From Struthio camelus (taxonomy: Eukaryota; Chordata; Aves; Struthioniformes; Struthionidae), in the NCBI RefSeq assembly GCF_040807025.1, contig NC_090967.1, positions 5,820,001 to 5,884,000 on the forward strand: a stretch of DNA of 64,000 bases. Reading direction: 5' to 3'. The notes below the pieces were generated by a model that was not told the DNA's origin, made no database searches, and saw nothing but the letters and a program-made list of their open reading frames with translations. Position 1 is the first letter of the stretch. Each line of letters starts with the position of its first letter. Shown piece by piece: positions 45,801 to 58,700 of the stretch. A program made the position numbers and the translations under genes.

Positions 45801-48800
45801 CACAGACCCCAACTTGGCAAAAAAACAAAACAAAAAGAAAAATCGCCTATCAAACTAACAGCCTCAAGCAGCAGGCGATCACGGTGTGTAGAAAGGCTGA
45901 ACAGCTCAGCCCACACCTACATCCAGCAGCTGCCTCCATCAAGGGGAGATCTCAGTTCCTGGTTCAGTGCTGACCAGACCAAGCATCCTCGGAGAGGAAC
46001 ACCTACCTGAGGAGGAGAGCTGGAGTTCACATTGTCTTTTGGCGGACTCAGGGAAGGCGCTTCTCCTTGAAAACTGCTACTGTTCTGGGGCTGACAGAGT
46101 TTCCTGGGGGAAAAAAAAACACACCAGAATTTAGGGTTGCTTAAATCCTCTACTTGACCACCCAATAGACGGTATTTCAAATCCTCCCCCAGAGAAAGAA
46201 ACCTCCAGAGCAAATAGCCTTCTCGTGGGCTCAAATTCTGCCTCTTTGAAGATGCCATGAAAATAGCTCCTCCAGTCACTTAAAATTTTTGATCTCAGGC
46301 AAAATCTAGGAGGAAGAAAACACTACAGGAAACTAGCAATCACCAAAATATGGAAAGCGCCCGTTTCTTTCATGCATCCCCACGATTTCTGCAATTCTCT
46401 TGAATGGTGGTAGTGCTTTGAACCGAGACTGCAGGAGTTGCAGCAGGGAGGGAAGGTGGCTTAACCATTAGACCAGGGGAAGAGTCCCACTGATGGAGGA
46501 ACTTACTTTCTGACAGGTCCCTGACAATTTTACCTTTTTCCCTTGACATGGTGACAAGTATTACAATAAATGAATAGCTACCTTAAAAAAGTGATCCATA
46601 TATAAATTAGTAAAAACAGCCATTGAACTTAAAAATGCGATAGGTATTGTAGCTACAGCTTCCAAACACGGCTCAATAACCAAACGGCATTTAAACTAAT
46701 TCCAGCTGAGTTTGTGTCTCACCGGGTTAAAATTCACTTCACAAAAACAATTCAGAGAGCAAGCACACTCTCAAAAGGGTTGGGAGCTTGAAGTTCAGGT
46801 GTTGAGGAGTAAGTTCTCCCACTTGTTAGCACCAGTGAAACAACATTTTACAGCAACAGCAGTCGTCTTTCAGAAATGAGCCCCTCTGGGACCAGGAAAA
46901 GCACCATTATAACAGGAACTGCAACTGTACCACTAGGGCTTAAAATATTGTTTTGAAGCCCTAAATGTAAGTTGAATCAGGCAAAATAGCGCGACTCTGG
47001 TCTGTATTTGTGGTATCTGACACACAACAGAAACCTCTTGTAGTAAAAAAGTACAATGCAATTCCTTCTAATCACGCAAGCGTCTTAATTCACATTCACG
47101 CTGGGCATCTCTGCTCCCCACCCTGCAAGGGGCACTCCAGTTCTCTGAGCAAAGTTTCGTAGAGCACTAGCTTTGCCCTACTATTCTGACCTGAGCCAGA
47201 GAGCCCGTATATTAATCACCCAGGAAAATCCACTGTTGCATCAAGCTGCAGCTGTCAAGTTTAAAAAAAAAAAAATTCAGGGTTAAAGGTTTTAATAAGC
47301 TAGCTCTGCAGTCATTTTGCCACCAGCTGTACAGTCCAAATAACCAGCATCTACGTTCTGCCACAAAAGACTCTAATCAGCTTTAAAGTACATGCTTATT
47401 TTTCAAATGTTGGGAAGATTATTTCAGAGAGATGTTTGCAAGATTTTCTTTTAACTTGAACCTTCAGCCATACCGCAGTAACATTTAGATGCCTGCAGTT
47501 TGACTGCCGTTCTGGCTAAAGCTGCTGCTTTGTTTAATTTTATTTAGAGCAACCTCAGTAGCAATGGATCAATTCGAGAAAAGGACTCGGTGGCTGTGAG
47601 AACAGGAAGGGGAACAGTGACATTCCATAAACACCACAGTGAAGTGGCTATACTACCGCATCTCCTAACTGCTGAGCAATCCTTCCACATCTCCTCACAC
47701 GTCAATTATATATTTAAAAAAAAGAAATTGCAGTGAATGAAAACTAGTTTTCAATTCAGTGGCTCTTGTGACAGTGGAAAAACACTTCAGAACAATGGTG
47801 AAAGAAGGTAGGGGAAAAAAAAAAGCTACAGGAGCAAAGTGAGTTAGGTCAAGCCAACATTATCATGTTAGAAATAGATTTTAAGATTTTAAGATGTGTT
47901 AATTATTGCAACCGTTGAACCATCAAGTGGCAACCGGACCTGAAAACCGAGAAGACGTCTAACAATTGTATGGATCTAGGCAACCACGCAGACTACCACA
48001 GCAAGCCATGTAAAGTTCGACGTCTGGTGCCTGTGCCCTTTTTGCGAGTGTTTTTCTACCGTCTTCAACCCTACATGTTTTTTCCATTTTGTAGCCTCAT
48101 TACCTGCATTGGCTGAGTGGGTCTTTGTTTGTACAGTTGAATACATCCTTTCCAAGGTTTATTTTTAGACCTGCAGCATAACTGAATGCCACAATTCTAC
48201 AAAAAGCAGTAAACACTGCTTTCTACAGGGAGAAATTCACTTTTCTGAAAGCCATAAAGACTGCATGGCACTTGTATTTTGCCTTTTAATTATAATTCAA
48301 GATCAAGGCTACTTAAATTAGTTACAACCATTTGATTTTTCTTTAGCATGGCAAAACACTAAGTGTAAAATCTTCTTGCTTTAACAAAGTCTCATCTTCA
48401 AGCCAACTGTGCTTTCAAGTCATGAAAACTGTTCAAACAGAACATGCTCCACTTAATATTAACCAAGAGCATAATAAAATAAGCCTCGGAAAACAAGTCA
48501 AGTAACATCACTACCTGCATTACAAAATCTAGTCAGTACAAACACACTGAAAATCCAGATAGGGAAATACAAGTACCCAGAACAGAATTCCCCTTTAGAA
48601 ATCTAGGAGACAGTCTCTTTCTCTTCTGCCTGCCAGCCAAAAACTTCCAGTCCTGGAGGCTTCACCTAAGAAAAAAAAAACCTCTAGAGAAAAAAATCTT
48701 TAGCAACCAGCGAGACAAAGCTATCATCTGAACTACCTCTTTAAAGCTGTTTTCAGGAAGGAACATGTGAACAGGTAGGGTGCACATTCAAGAGCACTCT

Positions 48801-51800
48801 CGGACAGCGCAGATTACACTTTATGGGCAGAAGGACAAACATGAACATGTTTCAGGGAATTTATCTCTGGAGAACTGCGCTGTGCTTTTTCAACCACATT
48901 CATGCATCCCTTACTACAACCAATTCTTAAGTCTTGCAGGGTATCTGCCTCTGTGATATCTAACAGAACTTGCAACCTAGAAAAGACAGGCAGAAAAATA
49001 TGGGGGGGTGGGGGGAACCCCATCCAAGTAACACTACAGACACTAAGTGGCAAAGTCTCCAAAACAAACAGCTCAAGGAGAATAGGGGCATCCACACGAA
49101 CAGAACACAGGAGCTGAGCAAGACAGCTAAGAAACATGGCAGCTAGGGAACACGACTGCAGAGTCATTTCTCTCTCGCTGCCTTGAACAAACAAGTCAGT
49201 CTGCACAGGAAGTCATGTACGAGAAGATATGGAAAAAGGAAAGGAGAGTTTCAATGCCGAGTGGAACTGGATACATTTGCCTTAATCCATTCCTCTTCCA
49301 GGATTCTAAACCACTATTAGCTTTTAATAGTAACATTTTCCCCCCCATCCTCATTTTTCTGTAGCTTTTAGGATAATGTATTAAAATCCGCTGCAACTAG
49401 CGATTTCAGTACTTCTAAAGACTGAAGGCTGCATCCTCTTTGATATTCCCAAATTCAGTCACTTTCTATACTTGCCTGGATAGTAGTCAGACTTTATGAT
49501 AAAATAAAATAATTCAAACTTACTATAGCGCTACTGACTTCAGCTACCCTGATTTATAGCAACTGACCTGGCCCAGTATTCTCAAGCCTCAAACGATACT
49601 ACAGAGAAGATGGAATAATTACCGAACAAGTATCCTCTTTAGCAATTGTTGATCTCCTTCAGAGTAGCCAGGCCAATCCTTCTGCACTTCTTTGTATACG
49701 CAGTCTTTCAGCGTGAAAGTGCTGTCCTTGGCGCTCAAATTTGCCACCTGAAAAAGTAATTGGTAAAACCTGTTAGAATGTAATTTTCACACTTTTTCTA
49801 AAAAAGATCTAAGATGTAGGCAAAGTTTCAGCAGACTTGGTTGTAGTTAGTAGTGTCAATGAACAAGTAGATACTAACTCATTTGTTTCCAAATTATAAA
49901 ACTGTGCCTTTCCCTTTGCCTTACTTGGCAGCATACATAGTCAAGACTGCCCAATACCTAAAATGGTGCAGCTTACTATATTAGTTATTAGAGGAACTCT
50001 TGCGATGATAACTTAGTTAACAACTATCAGATGATAGTTTCTCATTAACAAATAGAAGAGGATACAGAAAGCTGGTTCCTTGAGGAGCAGCAAAGAGAAT
50101 ACCTTGTGAATATGACGCATCGGGGGGCTTGCGGATTATGTTAGAGTTCAGTGCACTAGGATCCCCCGCTTGATTTTATGGAGGAGAACTTTTTCTGAGG
50201 ACTACTTCAGGGAAAGAACAACAAAACCTATGTTTACCAGCTTATCATCCAGGGTTTTACAATTAACTCGTTGCACCTAAATCACGTGCTGCAGTTAGTT
50301 CAGCACATATGCATGAGAAGCTCTTCTACATTTTATCCAATTCTGTCATGTGTAGTTTCCCCACAAAACTCTGAACGGTGCCTACGTGGAAACATTGCTG
50401 GAACCAGCAGAACTGCATTAGAATGGAAACAACTTGTTAGGAGTTATCCCACTTTAATCAGTATTTCCACAGCTTGACTGAAATTTTAACCTCTTGCTGC
50501 AGGTTATACATCTGAAAAATACAATGTTAACACAAAACAAAAAGCTTTGCTGCATCTAGTAATTAAACTTTCACAAGTATTGCACTGCCTCAGTCAACCC
50601 TTACTAGGTGATTGCAGAGTACTCCGAGTCTAGAAGGAACCACGGGGCTTTGACAAAACAAAACACTGAATTCATTTTGTAAAGAGGGAAACAGAGGCAC
50701 AAATGCCAAGTGACATGCCCACAGCCATACTGATCTACTAGAAAAGCCAAGAACGGAGTCTCAAACTCACAGCTTCAGCCCCTCAGTTTGACCACTATAT
50801 TACACGTGAAACTGGAAGATCTTTTATTCATTCAGTCAGCGGAGATGCTGCTTATCTGTTTAAGGATTAATACTCTTCCCTTGCTCATTCCATTCGGGAG
50901 ATGGCTGCGTTCATGAATTTATGTTATCCACAACGCTAGATGATAGCCTCAGGAAAAACAAACGAAGGAGTGGAAAAATCTTGAATTAACTGAAGGTGCT
51001 GTTAGTTCTTCTGCTTTTGCTTTATGGAGCATTTCACCTAATATTACAAGTCTATGAATTTGAAAGCAAAAAGCTCAAGAAGAAAATACAGCAAAGCACT
51101 CCCGATAAGCGAAAAATAAAAAGCACAGTTATCAGTTTACATGACGAACACTTTGTTTTTCCTTTCAGTTCTGTCAGCTTTCCAAAACCCTGAGCCAAAA
51201 CACAAGAAGAATTTGAGCTGCGTTTTACATTTAGATATCCCAGTAAACATGCCCAAGAGACGAAAGCAAAACCGGGTTCTATTTCAAAAACTCGGAGAAC
51301 CTCCTCTAAGACTGCCCGCGTCGCTTCTCCCTGCTGCCGTGCTACCGCCTCTTCTTCGGCAGGAGACACCCTGCTCGGCGAGGCTTGTAACCTAGGCAGA
51401 ACAACTCAGATTTTCTCTGCACAGAGGCCGAGAGCTGCTACCTCCTTGTTTTGCTGGTGTGGGACTCTGCAAGCTCCACCCCAGGCCTCCCAAAAATAGC
51501 AACCTTGCAAAATGAGGCAAAAAGGCCAGCAGGAACACCGAGTCCTATGAGAGATGCAAGCGCACAATGAAACCCACACCTAGACATATTTAGACACGTA
51601 GCTTTAATGCAGCCTGTAATTTCTAGCTTATCTGTGTCTGCTTGCGGACGGGAGCCCTGGGGGTGCTGAAAGGAGATAAGTTTACAAGCAATATATTTAA
51701 AGCCAAATCGGCATTTACCCCAACCCAGCTGATGCTGTAGACACTACCAAACACACCACCGGGCTGCCGGGGTTTGTGACAGCACCAATAAAAGGATGAT

Positions 51801-54800
51801 TACCAGGAACAGTATTTCTAGTATTAGACATATTTTATAGTATTCAAAGGGTGCTCAGAATAACTCTAGCATTGATGGAAAATTAAGGGAACAGGACTAG
51901 AGGATTAATATCCAGGCAAAGAGCACGTAACGCCAGCAGCAATGCCATTTTCAATATGACCTGGCCTGCGCTCTTGGACAAACTAAATCCTCATTCTGTC
52001 TCATTCTTTTCGGCTACGAAAAGGAGTAAAAAAAAGAATTCCAATATAAAAAGAGGACAGCTGCCGCATTTAAACAAACATCCATTATGTGTTTTGCGCT
52101 GTGAAAGCAATAAAAGGTATTTACTGCAATTCCTGAAATGGCACCTTCAACATGACTTGAAGTGTTAAGTGCTGATTTAACTAGGAGACAGCTTTCGTTC
52201 TTGACATACAAACAATATGTTTAGCACAGAGCTGCATGATCTTCACACCTAACCAGTAACATTTCTAAGCAGGAAAGGCATAGGTTCGAACAGTACAAAG
52301 AAGATATAAAATACTGGAGGGACACATTTTCCTTTCACATGGGAAACATTATACGTATTAAGACATATAGCATGCTTCTTTATGTCCCTGTTAATAAAAA
52401 TGCAATAGTTTTATAGGTTATAATAATTTGAACAACTCTCAGATTCTATCTCTGGCAGGTACACTCCCCACAATCAGCCAAAAGCATTGTTCTTAGGTGA
52501 CTGACCTGGTGAACTGAAATCATACAGCCTAGTTACATGCACCTAAGATTAGGTGTATATATGACACGGAGAGGTAAAGTACCATGGATTGTAAACGTCT
52601 GTTTGACAGGGACTTTAAAGAGAAATTAAGCTGCAGCTTGGATATACAGAGGTTAAGTTCAGACTAATAAGAAGTTTACTACTATTCCGAGAAGACATTT
52701 CCTTTTACCTAAACTGTTGCCTTCAGAGTACAAACCTGTTGCAGAAGGTTGTCCAGCAAATCCTTGTCCTGCTGAGAAAGTCCATCCTTCTGCAATCTGA
52801 GAATAAGTTCAGGTTTCTTATAAGGCTTTAGTGCCAGTAAGTGCACAACCCTATCTTTGAAGGGTCTCTGAGAAATCGCACTATTGCCTCTCTTTATTGC
52901 ACTGGCAAGGTTGACCGGCGTTGGGCGCTTCCTGGAGGGAACAGCGTCGGAAGCTCCTGGTGCAGGTTTACGCACCTGAACCTTTTTGCCTAAAATGAGA
53001 TGAGAACAGTGAACTGCAGCAGTCACCTTGCAAAGGCCAGTGGTTTGTCAGCATGTATATGGAGTGCATCAGAGACGGTCTGAAGTGCTAGAAGATGGCA
53101 GTGAAAGACAAACACAACCACCATACCCCATCTGCTCCAATACACCGCTGGAGCAAGCGTCCATCCCATGGATTTTGCAATTCATGACAAGTTTGTAACT
53201 AGTAAACAGCAACAGCACTGCGAACCTGAGTATTATTGGCTACAAGCTTACATAAAGCTCTCTTTGTCTGCCTGCTATTCATTTATCCCAAGTGCATGTA
53301 TCCCCATGGTTAATCTAACCATTTTTAACTCCCTATGAGAAGAAAATTCTGCATTATTATGCAGAAGAGTCGAAATATGGAGTGGAAGGATCAGAACCAG
53401 TCAATGAGCAGCTCCCTGCTGCTGAGCTCAGCAAAAACGCTACTCCCGCAGATGTTTCTGCTTTTGGAACAATAGGAACTTTATGGGGCTGGCCCACCTC
53501 CCTTCCCCCATCCGGCAAACACATGAACGTGAATGGGGTCTAGCCCTGATACATTAATCTATTCATTAGTGAGCTGACAGAATATTCTAATAGAATAACC
53601 CCTTCTGCATTGTAGTAATAACTGCTTCATGCTCCAATTATATTTACATGCATTTGAGAATATAACCAAACTGTCTGAAAATTTCATATCAAGCCCTCAG
53701 AGCCAACTTCCTCAACTCCATCCCAAATACCATTCTTTTTTTACTGTATTACTTGAGAACTCATTCCTATTACCAATGAAAGAAAAAAAAACAACTTCAA
53801 CTAGACTCCTCACAAAAGGCCCACATCACTTACTAAAGCACAAATCAAAGAATTTGACCTCTTTCTGTATTCAAAACAGTAAAAGTCCTTATTACCAACT
53901 GCAAAGATGAAAACAGCAAATCAAAAAAACATTTATAGGTGCCAAGGTCTAAAACACAGAGATGGAATTAACAGTCACTTCAGTTCAAAGTGACCTTCAC
54001 TAGGACAAAACAAACAAACAAAAAAAAACCCCACCACACTCCAGCATTTACTGCAAGAAATTCTGGAGTTTTATTTCAGTATGGCAACTCTCCACTGCTA
54101 GGAAGCAAAATGTTTTCAGTTGAGTCATCTGAAGATACTATACTGGTGATGGTCTGCAATGTTTATTTTACTGACATGTAGGTTGCTTAACTAAGGCCCC
54201 ATTTCCTAGGCTCCTATTACGCACCAGCTTGATGCAAGTAAGTATGACCCTTCATCAGGGCCGAGTTAAGATGAGAGGGAGAAAGACAACCCCTCACACA
54301 TTAAACACCCCAAAATTCAGAGGTCCACTGGATTTCATTTGCAGAAACCGGACAAGAAAAGATCTGTAAGCTTTCTAAAGAACTCCCTTAACTCTTGCCA
54401 GGTCGTGAATAGCAAAAACACATTGTGACATTTGCACTTATGGCTGGAGCCAAAACGTGCAGTGATAAGAACAGAGAAAACTAAGTGCTTTTTACATGGT
54501 TGCACCTCCATTTCAGAGTGGTAAATGTTTAAGGGAGCGTATTTTTAAATCAAAGTTTTGTTGTATCTTTCTGGGAAGCAATTTGCTCTGAGAATCTTCT
54601 CTCGCCTTCTCATAAACCTAACAACTTCATCCACTTACTGTAATGTTCTCAAATTTGAGCTAAACAAAATAATCTTCTAGTCTACAGGAAATCAATGCAT
54701 TTCCTTCCTGATTACTATCTTATTTCTCAGCTTTGAGCACTTGGCTGATAAAACAATGAGTCAGGGTCAGTTCTACATTTTGCAACTCACCATTCTCATC

Positions 54801-55710
54801 ACAGACATCCTCTGAGAAGAAACTAGCTAGCAGATCACATGGGCTGTAGAAAAGACAGCTGGCTCAAAAAATGAAAGTTTGCTTTCTGGTGAATATTAAT
54901 GTCTGAGCTTGTGACCAGAGTGAGGGAAGCAGGGACCTGAGCCCGAAGCTAGGTCTTTACAGGCTCCTACTGGAGCCTACTGGTATTTATCATATTTTTG
55001 TTTCCTCTGCAAAAGATTTCTCCTCTCATTGCCACAGTAAGATGGTATCTTTAAGGCTGCAGTCAGAAGCATTACTGTAGCCTCTTTGCTGATTAACCTG
55101 GGGCACTCCAGCCTGCATTCTAGATGCTGCCTGTAATGGTCTCAAGCACAGGCACACACCAGATGTGCAACAACAGCGGTGGTACGTTTTAGCTGACCTA
55201 GCTAGAAGCACAGGCACTTCTGATGCATCAGCAGTACACGCTCAGCATCACCAGATGACAAATATGAAATATGCCAGAAAGTTATCAGACCGTACACAGA
55301 CAATCCTCAGAGGCCACACAAACACCACCGGACAAGTTCTAGAGCAAAGATGCAAGCCATAAAGAAGTCACAATACAAGGAAACTAGCACCATAATTACC
55401 AGACATCCATAAAGAACTATCAGATACCTGTCACATGCTTTCACAGTCAAGCCGTTCACAGCAAGACAAACGGAAGCATTCGACTTAACAAGAGAGTAGT
55501 GAGAATAGCCCCCCCCCGCCCCCCCCCAATCAAGTTGCTGCTTACCTACATATCTCCCCCCAGGTTTAATGACTATAGCACTCCGGCTGCGAGTTTCCTC
55601 CTCTGCTTGCGCCATGCTTTGCCTTGCCTTCTGGTAGGAATCATCAGTAGCACACACAGTGATTTTATCCTGTATGCTTCCAAGACAATCCAGATGGATA
55701 TTGCCATTGC

Positions 55711-55747
<37 letters not shown>

Positions 55748-58700
55748 CAATGGAAAAGACACTCCCATCACTGCAAAAAGGTACACTTCCGCTGCTGGTG
55801 AATAACTGAGATTGTATTATCTAAATAACAGCAGGAGACTGAAGGAAGCTGGGACAGGTAAACAGATTCTTCTGCAAATGCCTCCTTACGCAAATACGCA
55901 TACCTCTACACATGCAAAGAGATTAGAAAGACTCTAAAAAGAAAGAACATGCTTTAAATTTTGTTCAAGTTTGTTAGTGACGATTCTACAGAAAACAAAG
56001 CAAATCAGCAGCTACGTTTTTCTTTTGATTACCACTCACCTAGACACATACTGCTGGATGCAGTCAAAACTCCCTTGGGGGCTGTCCTTGCCAATATTTG
56101 AAAGATAAAACGTGAAAGTCCGCACTTCCGCAGGGCGATCAGGCCTCGGAATTGTGATGTGCTGTTTGGAAGGAGAAAAATCAGTCGCTTGGGCAGTCCA
56201 CGCTAACACAAGCTAAATAGTTCAGCAGCCACTACGCTTTTGGCCGTTTCAGAACCCACTACAAATAAAGCACGCAGATTACTGCACAGGAGACTATGAA
56301 GGGCAAGCTGGCAAGAAGCTGCAAGAGGGATATGAGTTAACAAAACTATATGCTACAGCAATGAAAAGTTCAGGTAAGAGAGGTAGACAAAGATGTAAAG
56401 ATCAGTTAAAAAGAAAAAAGAAGCAAGCAAGCAAGCAAGCAGCTACATCTGTTCCAGAACAGAGGTGTGAACTGGCGGCTCGTGCCTCCCAAAGCAGAGC
56501 CCGCAGTAATCTTGTTCTAGGAATCTGACCCAACTCTGTATTGATTCAGGCTCAGAACAGACCTGCTATCACTGTTTATGTTCAATTCGAAGCACCCGAG
56601 ACTTGTTTCTTCAAAATTAGTGATCCAGCACTAAACATAGTACAGCCCAGGTCACCAGGTAGCACGCTTGCTCTTTTTTTAAGAGATTATAATTCCATAA
56701 AGAGATTTCATGGCTCACAGCGGAGTGTGACGTTGCTGCGAAATTAAATATTTAATCAAGCCTGAAGTGTGTTCTGCAGACGACTTTACAGAGATCTGCA
56801 TTGTTCCTTCCCCCTTAGCCATTCATTTTTAAAAATGGGAACTGCTTCCCCTCTGCGTTTAAAGTTCAACATAAATCGAGACATCTGAGCTCTACCATCA
56901 CATCAATATTTGATGATTAAGATGGCTTCCAGAAAATGAGACAGAGGGAACGGTGGTTTCCACTTATTTTAGGCTACACTCTACCACACACATTTATATT
57001 TACCCGGATTGCCACATATGTGCACAAAATGCGTATGTCTAGCCAGCCAAGCCATGGCATCCGCCTATGACTACGCTCCACAAAAGATGGCTCGCTAGTG
57101 CAAAAGGGGTTTTAGGTAGTTTCCCTTTGACCTCAGACATCCACAGCAGCCTGAACACCCAGGGCATCTGCGCCACATCGCTCGAGCGGATGCTCTCTGA
57201 AGCGGCAAGACGTGCTGTTGGGACCTGCGCCGAGCTGAACTAACAGAGCGTTTTCTACTTGCTCCCTCTTTGGGAAGGGCAGCCACCCTCCGGCTAACCT
57301 TCGCCTAGTCCTTCAAACACGTTTTCCTTATTTCTAAGCAGCAAGCAAAAGAAACCCAAACTTTAGCTGTGTTCCCTACAGAAGGGCAAGTTATCCCCTG
57401 TGCGGTCCCAGGACCCAAATCTAAAAAACGCACCGAGCTGACTTGGTGGCGTTGCAGACACCGAAAGGCCCTCGAGCCCCAGCGCGGGCGGGCGCCCGGT
57501 CCGCGGAGCCCTATCTCCCCTGCCAAACGCGCGGGGCGGCCTTGAGCTTTTAATCTGTCTGAACACCCTCTTCCCCCACCCACAGGGAAGGGATAAAACG
57601 CTCTTCTCCTTCACAAGCGAGCTGAGAACACGCACAAATTCAAAGTTACGCAAACAGCAGATTCTGGGTATTTTACAGTACCGTCCACCTACTAGCATGA
57701 AAGGCCAAGAGGCTAAACACAAAAGGTCTGTTCAACCCTGCTTTTCTCCACCAGGGCTTGACGCTCGAATTGTGCTGCGGACAACACGTTTGCCCAATCA
57801 AACCTCCAAGGTGTAAGCGAACCATAAAGTCGCACACCGACATAACTCACTCCTGGATCCTGATTTACCGCTGTTACAAATGGCTGCTACAAGAGTCCTG
57901 AACTTCGGCGTTTTGGTATGGTCTCTGTGCCTTATAGAGGCAGCTTCTTCAAAGGGCGTAAAATGAGAAGTGACAGAGTCTCATTAACGTTAAACTCGGC
58001 TTGTTTCAGTACTGAAAAGTGTAGCATATGCAAAATGGCTGTTATCTAGGAATTATTTTTAGCTGAAACAGAAGGTTTCTTAAGCCACCAAACCAACATG
58101 GTAACTGCTTTGAGGGAGCCCTGATTTTGGTGCTCAGCATTATACCACTAACTATAGATGCTTAAAAATAGCTTAGTACAGATGTGACTTTGCTTTTTCT
58201 TTCAAGTAATATTCATCTGTGTACAGCTCATTTTGAATGGTAGCTTCACCTTCTATTAATACCAACAAAAGCTCATGCCAAGAAACAGGGAAAAATATAG
58301 TATTTTCCAAACACGTTTTGCTGAAACGTTTTTTGTTCTTAACAGTCATATTTAAGAAATCTGCATGAACACGCACGTATTTGGAACCCGTTTCCTTTTT
58401 TTTTTTTTTTTTTATTCAGCTCTCCCCCTCCCACCTCCATTTCAGCTCTTTTTCGAGTAAGCACCTGCAAATTTGACCCAACCTAATCTCCAATTCAGCA
58501 CATGCTTTTACCAAAATAGAAACATCTTCAATCCCTCTTGTGAAGTTATGCACTGCATCAACTGCCACCATTTATAACAGTTTGGTACTGAAACTCTTAA
58601 ATTCTAATTTACAGGCATCTCGAAACAAGCAAAACGCTCGTGACTCCCTATAAATTTACAAAACCAAAGAAAAAACAGCTGGGGATGAAAAAGTGCAACA

